64,000 nt of DNA from Amphibalanus amphitrite. Lineage: Eukaryota; Arthropoda; Thecostraca; Balanomorpha; Balanidae. The notes under the pieces are model-generated. The model was not told the DNA's origin. It ran no database searches and saw only the letters and a list, made by a program, of their open reading frames with translations. Where the stretch lies: NCBI RefSeq assembly GCF_019059575.1, contig NW_024882021.1, positions 310,001 through 374,000 of the forward strand, in the 5' to 3' direction. Positions 22,936 to 36,100 of the stretch are shown here, one piece after another. The first letter of the stretch is position 1. Each line of letters begins with the position of its first letter. Both the position numbers and the translations under genes were made by a program.

Positions 22936-25205
22936 ACGGCAGTGCCGCTCTGGCCTCTGAGCCTGGAGCGACAGAGCTGCACTACAGGGATGGAACGGCT
23001 GCCGTGCAGTCTGCTGTGGCCGGCGTTCCGCCGTCTCTGAGCAGCGGCACATCAGTGGACGGTAGTTTTCGGCTGCACGTCGTCCAGTGCTCGTTTTCGG
23101 AGATTGATTGTCCCAGTGTCAGCCCTGCTATTTTTAGAGGCAGATCCGCCACATCGTTCAACGCTTACGCGTCTGTGGTTTCTTCAGACACGTATTGAAG
23201 AAGATTCATCGATTTCAAAATTTTGTTACAAATGGAAGTAGCGGCATTTCTAGTGAAAGGTGCCTTGTGAATCTGATGCCTTGGATTTTATTAACATTAT
23301 TGATCTTTAATGGGTAGGCTGATATTATGCTACAATGACCGTGCTCATTGAGCTGCACTACTGACCAGTGATATCCTGCTTTATAAAAAGGTTACCAAAG
23401 CCATGTCGCCGTCGGTTCGGCGGTGCCGTGTGTCGCTGCCGACTGCCGTTACGTTGCCACTGTTCTTTAGTTAGCCGGACAAGTAGTGTAGGTGTATAGC
23501 TCGCTATGATGGCTGAGGAGATATTGGTAAAGAGACCAGATGAGAGAAGCCTGAGACTGCTGACACGAGTGGCGATACAGTGCCTTAGATGGCTGCCCGT
23601 CGCAGCGGCCGCGGCAGAACCGCCAGGCTGCTGCAGCCGGTCTTCCGTTTTGTACCGTGCAAAGCAACACGATCAATACAATAATTTTCACTTTGCAATC
23701 GCCTTTCCAGTGGCGTTCGCATCAACCTGTTTTGCCGAACATCTGTGATCTATTTTCTGCAGACTATATGAAGACTCGGGGCAGCACTTTAAATTCCTTC
23801 GGAAGGCGCCGCTCTCCTTGTCAATTTATGGGCAGCAGATATACCTTTTACATCGCACAGCAACCTATAAGCCGAATACATGAATATCGCACTCCATATA
23901 TCCATATAATGTAGGTAAACATGCATCAAATGTGTGATTTTTTCTCAGTGCTCGGCATAATGATAAGCATGCAAAAAACAATGGAGAGGGACGAAGCCGG
24001 TGTGACAGTGAGTTCTGTACTGCTGACCGCCGCTGACCAGTGTGTCAGTGCATGTGACGCTGGTCACTGCCACTCACCATGTGACTGATGTATGTGACGC
24101 TGGTGACCGCCGCTGACCAGTGTGACAGTGCATGTGACGCTACTGACTACACTGACCAGCAGCACCCTGCCATTCTGGGCCGGGGGTGCACCCGCCCAGA
24201 GCCGCCGCCGCCTCGCGTGTTCGGCGCAATCGGCCGGCCGGATCCCTCAACCGTGACTCCGGCTGTGAGTGGCCCGCAGAAAGGAGCTCAGCGGGGCGGT
24301 GCGGCGGCGCGCCAGCCATGGGTGCAATGTGGCGCAGCAGTGCGGACAGACGCGGATACACCCACCCATTGTCACCGACCGAACAATGTCCTCACGTATG
24401 GCATTGAGTGCCGGATAAAGCAGTTTGGCTCCTAAATGTTCGAACAAACCAGGCAATTACCTATCTTTTGACAGTCTTGACATTCTGCTACTTAAGATTT
24501 TTTAACGTTATCACCACTTCCATTTACGATAATAATGAGTACCTATATAGCACCAGCCAGGTACTATTTGAAGATATACCGGTATTGTTGAAAGCTGAAT
24601 CGTCGAATCTCGTTCGATATCTGCCTGTCGAGCGGGCCCCAGCCCAGGTGGCGGCTGCTCGGCAGGTGGCGGCGCCCAGACAGCCCAGACAGCTCGGCGG
24701 GCGACCGAGACCGGCCTCCCGCGGAGTCGGAGCACCGAGCGCGGCTCCGGCGGCGGCGGCGGCGCGTCACACACGGGACGGGGCGGCTGCCGGTGCCGGC
24801 GAGCGGCTGCCGGTGCCAGCCCCGCGCCACCGGCGGCAGAGGGCGCAACTAGAGCCTGGCACCGCGACCAGCGGCTGGCAGCACCGGCCGTGCATCACCC
24901 TAGGTCCCGAGACCCTGAAACCGCACCACTTGGGCACGCCGCCCGGCCAAACGGGGACAGAGCTGCAGAGACACACCGACCGGTATCAGTCGCCGGTCGG
25001 AGATGAGGCCTAGGGGTGGTGCAGCGGCACCGTCCAACGAATGGCCAGTGTCCGACCGGCTATATAGCCTTGGTCCGGCCTGCCACCTGAACCGCAGGTG
25101 TAGGTGTTCCATCTTCGGCCGTCCGTGGATGGAACCCTGTGAGCGCCGGTGAGCCGGCAGGATGGCTCTGGATCAGCTCAGCCCACTAGGATGATCATGG
25201 GATGT
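22936..25205. other. Intergenic stretch with no supported gene
   Basis: Mostly unique sequence. There is a short TGACCAGTGTGACAGTGCATGTGAC-like repeat near 24010-24140 and a CpG-rich block at about 24620-24900. The open frames there show no recognisable domain. Confidence 0.5.
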
Positions 25206-25760
25206 TGAGGTGCTGACCACTAGCGCCATCTCAGAACAGCTATTGAAGTGCATGTGTAACGCGGCACAGTATCTGTGCGCTCACAGGCGTTAACTACTAG
25301 CGACATCTCTGGACTGAAATCGGAGTGAATGTGTAACGCGGCACAGTATCTGAGCTTTCACAGGCGTTTACCGCTAGCGCCATCTCTGGACAGTAACTGA
25401 AACGAATGTGTAATGCGGCACAGCATATGCTTTTGAAAGGGGCGAACTACTAGCGCCATCTCTTGACAATCAAAGGAGCTGGTGTGTAATGCGGCACAGT
25501 ATCTCTATGCTTACAGGCGTCAACTACTAGCGCCATCTCTGGACGGCAATTGGAATGAATGTGTGATGCGGCACAGTATCTTACGCTTCCGGGCGTTTAC
25601 TGCTAGCGCCATCTCTGGAAAATGATTAGAGCCATTATGTAATGCGGCACAGTATGTTCACAGGAATCAACAGCTAGTCTGCAGCGGCAGTGCCTTCAAG
25701 GGACAATGGAATTGATGTGTGCTGACTGCTGCGGCACAGGTCTCTACAGGCGTCACCTCA
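25206..25760. repeat. 77-bp tandem array
   Basis: Six to seven units with period 76-77 bp share ACTAGCGCCATCTCTGGAC and GCGGCACAGTATCT. GCGGCACAG recurs at 25261, 25338, 25415, 25491, 25568 and 25644, and a degenerate copy follows at about 25731. Confidence 0.95.
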
Positions 25761-27191
25761 GCATATCCGCGCCACAGGATGTTTTGTGCTTGTGCACGGT
25801 TGACAACTCGCTTTACCTAAACAGACGCTACTGTTCTGTGCCATTTCAGGAAAACACTTTGGGTTCATGTCAAATGCCTCCTCGCTCACTTGCTGCCACT
25901 TTATCATGCGAATTAGTGTATAAAATGTGTGTCAGATTAGTCTGGCACATTTGACAACCCAGAACACGCAACCTCTAATGTCTCCGACACGTTTATTTAT
26001 GGGATGTAAAACATTGTCATCACCAAAATATACGAATGCATGTTAAGGTACTTCTCGCTTATAACATTACAATGTTAGTGTTCATCCAAACTGGAAATGA
26101 TCGCAAAAATACAGGTGCATCAGAGATGCGTGCTCGTCCATCGGCTGCAAAAGCTAGTTAAGACACAGAATGTGCTCACTGGCCGTTAACACCTACAGGT
26201 ATCCTGGGAACACACGGTACAACGGTCACCGATCTCTCGGTATTACCACATTCACAATCACAAACATGATCACAATTATATCCCGCCAATATTTCACCAC
26301 TCCACCCCAGCAGTATTACTTTAGTGGGGCTGAACACAAACCAACGTGTACATATATCGGAATAAAATAGTGCGAACTCAGAAAGCGTAACATAAAAAGA
26401 GGCATTACATGGATGGAATGGAATGCATCAAACCCTGATTTGTGGAGTGACAAAAGTCACGTTCGAATCGTCCCTGACATTTTATGCTGTAAGTGCTGTT
26501 ATAATTATCGTCCCTGAACGCCGGATGAAGAAAGTGACGTGACCTCAGGGGTCTTGTGAGATTTTCGGACGTTATGGATTGCATTATTTCAGTTACACAA
26601 TAATATGCGAGTAAAAGAAGATTTCATGACACAATTATCACACACATAAACTTGCTTGCCACATTCATCATGCATCACAATAATTATGTCGAAGTGTCCT
26701 GCAGCCATCGGTGACAACTGACAAACCCAGCGTAGTCGTTCACAGGCTCGAAATGACGACAGAAACGGACCGCACACTAGGGGAATTAACTGAGCAAAAG
26801 GACCCTGTGACCAGTCCTACTGAAAAGAAGTGCAACTGATTAAACGCGCTGAACATGACACTCGGTGCAGTGAACGCAATCAGCGGGTAAAACGGGTGCC
26901 GACCCACCCTGTCACCGATGGACACTCGGGTGCTCCGAGCCGTCACTGCGAGCGGCTCGAACACGGCACGCACACAGACACACAGACATACAGTCACCGG
27001 CGCATAGAGCGGCGACGACGGGCGGTGATATGGAAGAACTGGACGGATCGACTGTAGAGATGGCAGCACACGCAGGAAGACTGCTCAGCTGACTGACCCC
27101 CGGTACCGTTTGTCCAGGTGGCAGGTCACTGAGGTGGCACACGGGGCCGCTCGTTTGGTCAGCGGCCGGTCTGTGGTTCTGCCCCGCGCAG
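25761..27191. other. 3' flank of the Oatp gene; no exon seen
   Basis: AT-richer unique sequence. On the minus strand an AATAAA lies at about 25989-25994 (TTTATT on plus), 1.2 kb beyond the Oatp stop; it could end a long 3' UTR, but this is unproven. No coding exon is supported. Confidence 0.4.
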
Positions 27192-30100
27192 CTACGACTC
27201 GACGAAGGCGGGGTTCTCCAGTCCGCCCTCGGGCCGACTGGTGAAATCCTTCTCTGCCTCGCTGGAGCCCACTGGTCGGCCGGCTGGCGAGGGGTGGAAA
27301 TGGGGGGTCAGCACAGTGTCAATGGGGGGGGGGGCAGCAGTCAGCACGTCAGCCAGGTGGAGCGAGCACCGGCGGCTTTGATAATATATAACTCAGGGTA
27401 ATTAGGGCATACCTGCCCGAACGGACAGCAGACATGCAGAGGCTCGGTGACATTGCCAAAACACAGAAGTTTGCTACAAGCCCTGAGCCCATGACTCTTC
27501 CCTTGCTCCGAAATCCGAGCCCATGGCTCATCCATTACTTTACTATCATTTTCATGGCGACAGGGAGCGCGCCCTGGCATAAAATTAGGTTTTGACATTT
27601 ATCTAGCATGGTAAGTACCTATACCAGCGGGCGAACCTTGGTCGACGGTGGCCACCGGGTACTCCTCGCTGCCCTCTGGCGGCTTATAGAAGATCCACGC
27701 CAGGTTGTAGAAGATGAACGAGGAAAACTTCCACATCAGCGTGGCGCCCATCAGGTACCTGGCGAAGAAGCCGCCGGGCGGTGAAACGGGCCCGCCAACA
27801 CCGGGTCACTGCCGTACCTGCAATCTCCCACCCAAACATCGCCTGGCCTCCGCCTGCGTCGCCAAATGGTCCCAGGCATTAGACGAACATGAAAGTAAAG
27901 AAGTGATTGTACACGTACGTACATGCACGTCGAAGTAAAGAACAACAACGATGGAAGCCTATTGAGGAAAAGTGACCTATTTGATAAGGCAGCGGCTGGG
28001 GCGATTACCTGCTCATCCACCAGTTGTCGTAGACCAGGCAGTGACTGGGGTAATTGGGGTAATTACCTGCTCATCCACCGGTTGTCGTAGACCAGGCAGT
28101 GGCCGGGTAATTACCTGCTCATCCACCAGTTGTCGTAGACCAGGCAGTGGCTGGGGTAATTGGGGTAATTACCTGCTCATCCACCAGTTGTCGTAGACCA
28201 GGCAGTGGCTGGGGTAATTACCTGTGGCTGGGGTAATTACCTGTTGCCGGGGTAATTACCTGCTCATCCACCAGTTGTCGTAGACCAGGCAGTGGATGGG
28301 GTAATTGGGGTAATTACCTGCTCATCCACCAGTTGTCGTAGACCAGGCAATGGCTGGGGTAATTACCTGTTGCCGGGGTAATTACCTGCTCATCCACCAG
28401 TTGTCGTAGACCAGGCAGTGGAACCTGTTGCCGGGGTAATTACCTGCTCATCCACCAGTTGTCGTAGACCAGGCAGTGGATGGGGTAATTACCTGTGGCT
28501 GGGGTAATTACCTGCTCATCCACCAGTTGTCGTAGACCAGGCAGTGGCTGGGGTAATTACCTGTGGCTGGGGTAATTACCTGCTCATCCACCAGTTGTCG
28601 TAGACCAGGCAGTGGCTGGGCCCGCTGCACGGGCTACCCCACAGCTGGCACGAGCGGTCGATGAGCGCGCCGAATATGATCGGACCGGGGATGGTGCCGA
28701 CGATTCTTAGTACTGTGGTGGAGATGCCCATGGCCAGCGGCCGCTGCCGGGGCGCCACCGACCTGCCGCACCGTCAGGTCGGGTCAGGGCAGGGCGGGTC
28801 GGATGGGACGCTTTGTGAGATCAGAGGCGTGGGCATGCATGATCCCGTTATCTAAACGGTCTGGACTATTCACATCGTCCGCTAATATCTGGGATGGGGC
28901 AGGCTTGCGTTAACTCGCATGATTTCAGTACTACGGCGTTTCTGGGTTCCAAGTTCGGGGCTCTTCTGGGTACAGTTCGAGCTGACCTGCGGTTCATATT
29001 GTTTGAGTTGCGAGCCAAATCAATGCACATTAATATCGCACATCGGCGCTCGGCTGAACTATGGAGTCGCCGCTCCTCCACACCGAGGGTGGTGTTTGCT
29101 TGCGCCACATACCGGCCGAGGTCAGTTCACAGGGCGACGCGCCACGGCGGGCGGCGCCGCTGGACGGTCCGGTGCTGCGCCCCACGGTTCAGCGGCAGCT
29201 GGTGCCAGATATCCCAGTCACGGCCCGGCCGCCGCCGGCAGTGACACCCACCTGAAGATGGCCGTGGAGCTGGGCGACGTACCGACGAATGTACAGAAGG
29301 CGGCCACGCTCTGCGTGATGACGATCAGCGCCAGGTAGGGACAGGCGCCGGCGCACCGGTCCGGCGCCGACAGGCCCTCGGCCGAGTCGTCCATACAGCG
29401 GCAGTCGACGCCGCTCTGCCGACGGCACACACAGGGCGTCAGACAGGACAGCGGACACACCGGGCGTCAGACAGGACAGCGGACACACACCGGGCGTCAG
29501 ACAGGACAGCGGACACACACCGGGCGTCAGACAGGACAGCGGACCGACCGGGCGTCAGACAGGACAGCACACACAGGGCGTCAGACGGGACAGCGGACAC
29601 ACCGGGCCTCAGACAGGACAGCGGACACCGGGCGTCAGACAGAACAGCCCGGACACCGGTCGACAGACGGAACAGCAGACATCGGGCGTCAGACAGGACA
29701 GCGGACACAGGGCGTCAGACAGGACAGCCCGGACACCGGGCGTCAGACAGGGCAGCGGACCGACCGGGCGTCAGACGGGACAGCGGACACCGGGCGTTAG
29801 ACAGGACAGCGGACACCGGGCGTCAGACAGGACAGCGGACACCGGGCGTCAGACAGGACGGTACACACAGGGCGACAGGACAGCGGACCGACCGGGCGTC
29901 AGACAGAAGAGTTAGGAGAACTGCAGACGGGACAGTAGGCAGGAGAGCAGGCATCGAGCGCAGACAGGATAATTCTGATCAACGTGTCACTGACCAAGTC
30001 AGTGACAGTGTCACAGCCGTGTCATCACTGTCAGTGTCGTGTCACTGACCGTGTCAGTATCAGTGTCACAGCCGTGTCAGTGTTAGTGTCAGCTGTGTCA

Positions 30101-33100
30101 GTGTCGTGCCCGTGTCCGTGTCACTGACCGTGGCTCCTGGCGCCGAGCAGCCGGCGTGACACGCCGAGAAGTAGGTGATGCCGTCCGGGCCGCAGATGGG
30201 CTCGAAGCGGCCCGAGCCGCAGCCGCAGCCGCTATTACACGCGTCCTGCAGGCGCGCCGCGCTGTCGGCCAGCAGCCACGACTCGCTGTCGGCGGAGCTG
30301 GCGGCCAGAGGAGCGAACGGAGGGTCAGCGGGCGGCACGGGGCGGTCAGCGGGTCAGCGGGCGGCACGGGGCGGTCAGCGGGTTAGCGGGCGGCACGGGT
30401 GCGGGTCAGCGGGCGGCTCGGATTCGGATTCTGAGCAGTGATCGCCAAACATTTGGAATGTGGATTGCTCTTTAATGTAAATACAAATACAAATACACGG
30501 CGGGTCATCATGGTAGCATGACACCACCCAGTGATAACTTATACAGAACACGTTTAAATGCATTATGGATAACGAGCAGGACAGCACACAGGACAGCACA
30601 CAGGACAGCAGACACCGGGCGTCAGCCAGAGCAGCAGACACTGGACAGACTACCATTGGACTACTATGGCGCTGCTAAAACGTGCCATTCATCCAACACC
30701 AATTTAACAAAGCACTTGGTCGAATCGAAATGATAGTGCCTGGCTCTGCCGGTTTTTACTCTTCCCTGCCGCGAGTTCCAGCGCGGTGAAATGGAGCCGG
30801 CCTTGAACTCCGTCAACAGCGCCATTAGAGCCGGCGGGCGGACGGAAGGCAGTTGTTAGCAGTCGGAGCTGAATGAGTGGGTCTGGAACGGTTGGTGCCT
30901 GACTGCGCGCCGCCGCACATTGCTGGCTGATTTCACGGGTCAGAGGCGGCCTCTGCCGCCCCGGGTCGGCTCAGCACGGCGCACAGATACAGCAATGAGC
31001 GGCAGCTGGAGCCTGGTAGCACGCCACCGTCCGCGCCCAGCTGTGGGGACGCGCCATCCCGGCTGTGCATGCACGCGCCGACCTGCCAGTCATCCCGGGC
31101 AGCCTCCGGCGAGGTACGACACAATGAACCGGGGACAGTACGACACAGTGAACCACACACGGTACGACACGGCGAGCCACACACAGTCCTATAGTGAACC
31201 CGGCGCGGTACGACACAGCGAGTCAAACACAGTACGACACAGTGAACCACAGACAGTACGACACAGTAAACCCTAGACAGTTCTACACACTTCACAGTGA
31301 ACCCCGAACACAGTTAGCTCAGGGCAGTTTGACACATTGAACGGTTCGACACACTTCACAGTGAACCCGGGACAGTACGCCACGGTAAAACCCGAACGGT
31401 ACGCTACAGTGAACTGGGACTGTTGTCACCAAGGCCGTATAGGAGGTTGTCACAGTGAACCCCGGGCGGTATAAAGTTACAGTGAACCCCGCGGCGATTC
31501 GTGACGGGGCACTCGATGTCAGTGACGACCTTGGCCAGGCCGTCTGAGGGTGGGGGGGGGGGGGGGGCGCTCCACTCGAGTGAGGTAGGCAGCTGGAGTG
31601 GGGGCCGGCTGGTGGGGGGGGGGGGGTGCACGCTCCACTCTAGTGTGGTAGGCAGCGAGGGGGGGGGGGTTGGTTGGATAGAAACGACCTCTGGTGTGAT
31701 AGGGAGCTGGGCAGGGGAAGGGGAGGCGCTGGAAACTACATACATCCGGTACAGTGTTAAGTGCCGCCTTCCCTGCCGCTCATAGGACGCCAGCTGACGG
31801 AGAGGCAGTGCGGCTACAAACGGAAGGGGTGGCCGAGCCGCACGACACAGGACGTGCCGCTCTGTACAGCACAGGTGAGCGCGCCAGTACGATACAGCAC
31901 GGGACGGCGCGGTGTGAGCCGGCTGCTGTATAGCACGGTATAGTTCGTAAAGGCGGGTTACAAACCGGGATGATGTGTTATGACACGGAATGGTGTGTTA
32001 TAACACAGAATAGCGCGGTAAAACACGGTATGGTGCGGTATAAACCGGGAATGCATGGTATAATAAAAAATGACGCTCTTTAACCCGGGATGATGAGGTA
32101 TACCTAATACCTAATTACCGCATACTTAATATGCGGTAACTTGGGATGGTACAACATCACTCATGCATGTCTACTCAGCCAATTATAAGGTACAGTCACA
32201 TTATCACAAGGTACCTATCAACGCCCTCGTCACCTTTTCCTTGTCAGGGGCTCGGTACAGGATCAGCAGCAGAGGAGGGAGAGCCGCTCCTGCCGTCCAC
32301 TCACCGGTTCCGGTAGGGCGTGTTGACTCCCGCGAACGGAACGTTCGGGCAGCTCGCCAAGAACACGAACGTCGAGAGAAAGGACAGAAACGAGAAGATG
32401 GCGATGAACTTGAGGATGCCGGTGAGTCGGAGCTGGAGTCGCTTCACCAGGTAGCCGCCGACCACGGTTCCCGAGGCGCCGCCGACCAGCGCCGCCGCGC
32501 CTGGGGACACGGACGGCCGTGAGGGAGGGCGCACGGCGGGGCGGCTGCTCGTGGGGGGACGCGGGCGGCAGTGCGGGAGGGGGACGGCACACGGCGAGGC
32601 GGCTGCTCGTGGGGGGGGGGGGGGACACGGACGGCCGTGAGGGAGGGCGCACGGCGGGGCGGCCGCTCGTGGACAGACACGGGCGGCCGTGAGGGAGGGG
32701 CAGCTGGGGCAGCTGCTCGTGGACAGACACGGGCGGCAGTGAGTCCGTCAGGGGGACGACACAACGCGGAGCAGCTGATCAGCCGGTCATGGAGTCACGG
32801 ACAGCCGTGAGTCCCTGACGGAGGGCGGGCCTACGACGGAATGAGCAAAAACGACCGCGGGCCGAGACGGTTCAAGCGAACACCGGACAGGAGTGTGTTA
32901 ATAATACAGTAAATTGACCATCGGCACGCCGGACGCGGCACTGCCTGTCCGCGCCATCCATGGGTGGAGGCTGCACTGTGCCCGCTCACCTGTGTAGAGG
33001 CCCGACTGGCTGGCGGGCAGGCCGAACTGGTTCTGGATGAACTTGGGCATGAAGGTGGACATGCCGGCCATGACGGCGCCGTCGGTGGCGCCCGCCAGCG

Positions 33101-36100
33101 AGATACACAGGAAGGTGGGGTTGGTGAGGCAGCCCCAGATGGCCGCCGGCAGGTCCTGCCCGGGCACACCGCACACCGTCACGCCGCCATCAGAGGCGCT
33201 ACAGCCGTCAGTTTGCATATCCCATGAATACGAATCACTACCGATAGGTACCACGGCACGTAGAGGTAACCGAGTACGACGGCAGGCATAACCAGCGCCG
33301 TCTGCTCGTGCACGGAGCGGGTGAATAGCAGCCGACTAGTGACCCACCCGGCGCCGTCGACTGACCTTGGCGCGCCCAGTGGCCGCCCGGCAGCCCGCCC
33401 GGCGCCGTCGACTGACCATAGCCCGCCCAGTGACCGCCCAGTGACCGCCCGGCGCCGTCGACTGACCTTGGCCCGCCCAGTGACCGCCCGGCGCCGTCGA
33501 CTGACCTTAGCCCGCCCGGCAGCCCGCCCGGCGCCGTCGACTGACCTTGGCGCGGCCCTCTGCCAGCTTGTTCTCCAGCTTCTCCAGCTGCTGGGCGTCC
33601 CGGCCTCCGTGCGTCTCCGTGTCCCCCGAGTCCAGGTCCCGGGACTGGGGCAGCACGCGCGGGAACGCCAGAACCGGCAGCGCCGCCAGCCACGTGACGA
33701 ACGAGGCGATGAAGAAGCCCAGCCACCAGGCGCCCACCCAGCCCTCGCTGCCGGGGCTCAGCCCCATACTGAGGGACAGCGGGAGAGGGCGCACTGTTAA
33801 ACCCGGGCGGGAGGCAGGAGTGCAGCGCACTGTCAAACATAGAAGGGGAGTAGAGCAGCCTGCTTGCAAGGCCACCCGGGGACGACACATATTCGAACCA
33901 ATTTACACTGCGCGTGATAAGCAGCAGGCGCCGTGTCTGTTTCCGGCACCGGCTCGTATCAGCGGCACTAGGCTAACGGTAATTCACCTTCACCTTGTCG
34001 GCTGCTCCAGTCGGGCGTCCTAGCAGGCACTTTTGAAACGGACCCTATCGGACCCCACAAACACGTACAGTACACAAATACGCGTGCGCATGATAGGACG
34101 CGTTGTTACTCGCAAAAACTAGACGGCAAAAATAAACAAAACTCCCGAAAGACCGTGCGAGTTGTATACCTAGTCCCAACTGACAAAAAAAACTGGCCAA
34201 CAAGACCAGCTAACAAGACAACTGACTGACCGACCCGACCCGTCTGACCGACTGACCGACCCGTGACACCGACTCGTCTGACCCGACCCGTCTGAACAAC
34301 TGACCCGACCCACGACACCGTCTGACCCGACTGACCGACCCGTCTGACCGACTGACCGACCCGTCTGACCGACTAACCGACCCGTCTGACCGACTGAACC
34401 GACCCATGACACCGTCTGACCCGACTAACCGACCCGTCTGACCCGAGACCCGTGTGACCGACTGACCTGCGGGCGTCGACGGTGACAAAGTCTGTGTGGA
34501 TGTTGAGCAGCGTCGATCCGCCCAGGTAGCCGATGGCCGGGCCCACCAGAGCCATGGTGTAGTACACGCCCAGGAACACCTGGCGGGCAACACACAGCGG
34601 TAGAGGTGAGCATAGGCTGACAACGAAATGGCCCGCAAAAGACAGCGGTATGTGCTTCCCGAGTTAGTTTTCGAAAGGATTCCACTCACCGAGACGAGTT
34701 TCTTTTTGACGTTGGCGTCGATGTAGGCGACCCCGAGTGACCAGAGCGGCGCGGCGCCCAGCCCGTGCAGCACCTGGGCCAGCAGGAACACGTACAGGAA
34801 GCGCGACACGTCGCCGCCGCCTCCCGCCCCGGCCTCGGCGTCACACGAGTCGGCGCCGGCGCCGCAGGCCGACTCGGACGGCTGCGTCAGCACCAGGTAC
34901 TCGGGCGTGAAAAAGTGCGGCAGGCTAAACACCAGCGAGCTGCCGGCCGGGGGAGCACCGGTCAGGGCGGGGTAAACTGCGGCAGGCTGAACACCAGCGA
35001 GCTGCCGGCCGGGGGCGTACCGGTCAGGGCGGGGTAAACTGCGGCAGGCTGCCGGCCGGGGGCGAACCGGTCAGGTCGGGGTAAAGTGCGGCAGGCTGAA
35101 CACCAGCGAGCTGCCGGCCGGGGGCGTACCGGTCAGGGCGGGGTAAACTGCGGCAGGCTGAACACCAGCGAGCTGCCGGCCGGGGGCGTACCAGTCAGGG
35201 CGGGGTGAATGGTCTGGGTACACGGGCGGAGTACAGTGGTCAGGTCATGGTACACATACAGAGTACACTCGCTAGGTACATGGGCGGATTACAGTTACAC
35301 CAATCAGGTCAGGGTACACAGAGAGGGTTCACGGGCGGGTACTCTCGAGTCAGCGCGCACGGTCAGGGCCAGGCAGGACACATAAAATTGACGTAATATA
35401 TGGGTTCCGTCAATAGCGTAGCGAATGTTCATATCCTGTGCACACAATCCAACGCCCAGCCACCATCCACTTATCACCCACCTGCCCACCCACCCAGCAC
35501 CCAGAGGTGGTGGTCAGCACTCAGCACCCAGAGGCGGTGACCAGCACCCACCCAGCACTCAGAGTCGGTGGCCAGCACCCACTCAGCACCCAGAGGCGGT
35601 GGCCAGCACCCACCCGATGCCCATGACGATGAGTCCGATGCCGATCCAGCGCGGTTTGCTGGCGGCCGCGCGCCCGCCGGCGTACGCGATCGGTACCGAG
35701 CACAGGGTGGCCGCGATGTCGTACGTGCCCGCGATCAGGCCCGCCTGCGCCGACGTCAAGCTGAAGCGCCGCTCCAGAGACGTGATGCTCACGTTGATCA
35801 GACCGTTGATGATGAAACCTGCACAGACGCAGAGATTAGGGGCGCCGGTCAACGGTGGGCCCCGAGCGCATAGGCTCGCGGCCGCAGAGTCGAGTCAGAC
35901 TTCTAGTTATAGGGGTCTGAGGCAGCATTTTGGGATATTGGCGCTGTCGGCTTCTTAATATATACACATTTTTTCGAAACATTTGTACAAACTACAAGTT
36001 AACGCTTTCTCTGGCCATAGCAGAGGGCAGATTCTGCAAGTGATTTCAGGGCGGGCAAGCAGTAAGCTGGTGCAGATGCCGAATCGTTCCCACGACGCCT

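Noticed and set aside
22434-23198. 254-residue frame with LWDSTRTGAV repeats
   Set aside because: It reads through a 32-bp minisatellite. Repeat units shift frame, and neither end shows a domain or splice logic.
24408-25013. 201-residue plus-strand frame in CpG-rich DNA
   Set aside because: No domain, no consistent splice sites, and composition is explained by the CpG-rich block. Opposite-strand frames are equally open.
27972-28570. Direct-repeat array considered as a CRISPR
   Set aside because: Repeats are about 45 bp with variable, similar spacers and derive from an adjacent eukaryotic exon end. There are no cas genes and the genome is eukaryotic.
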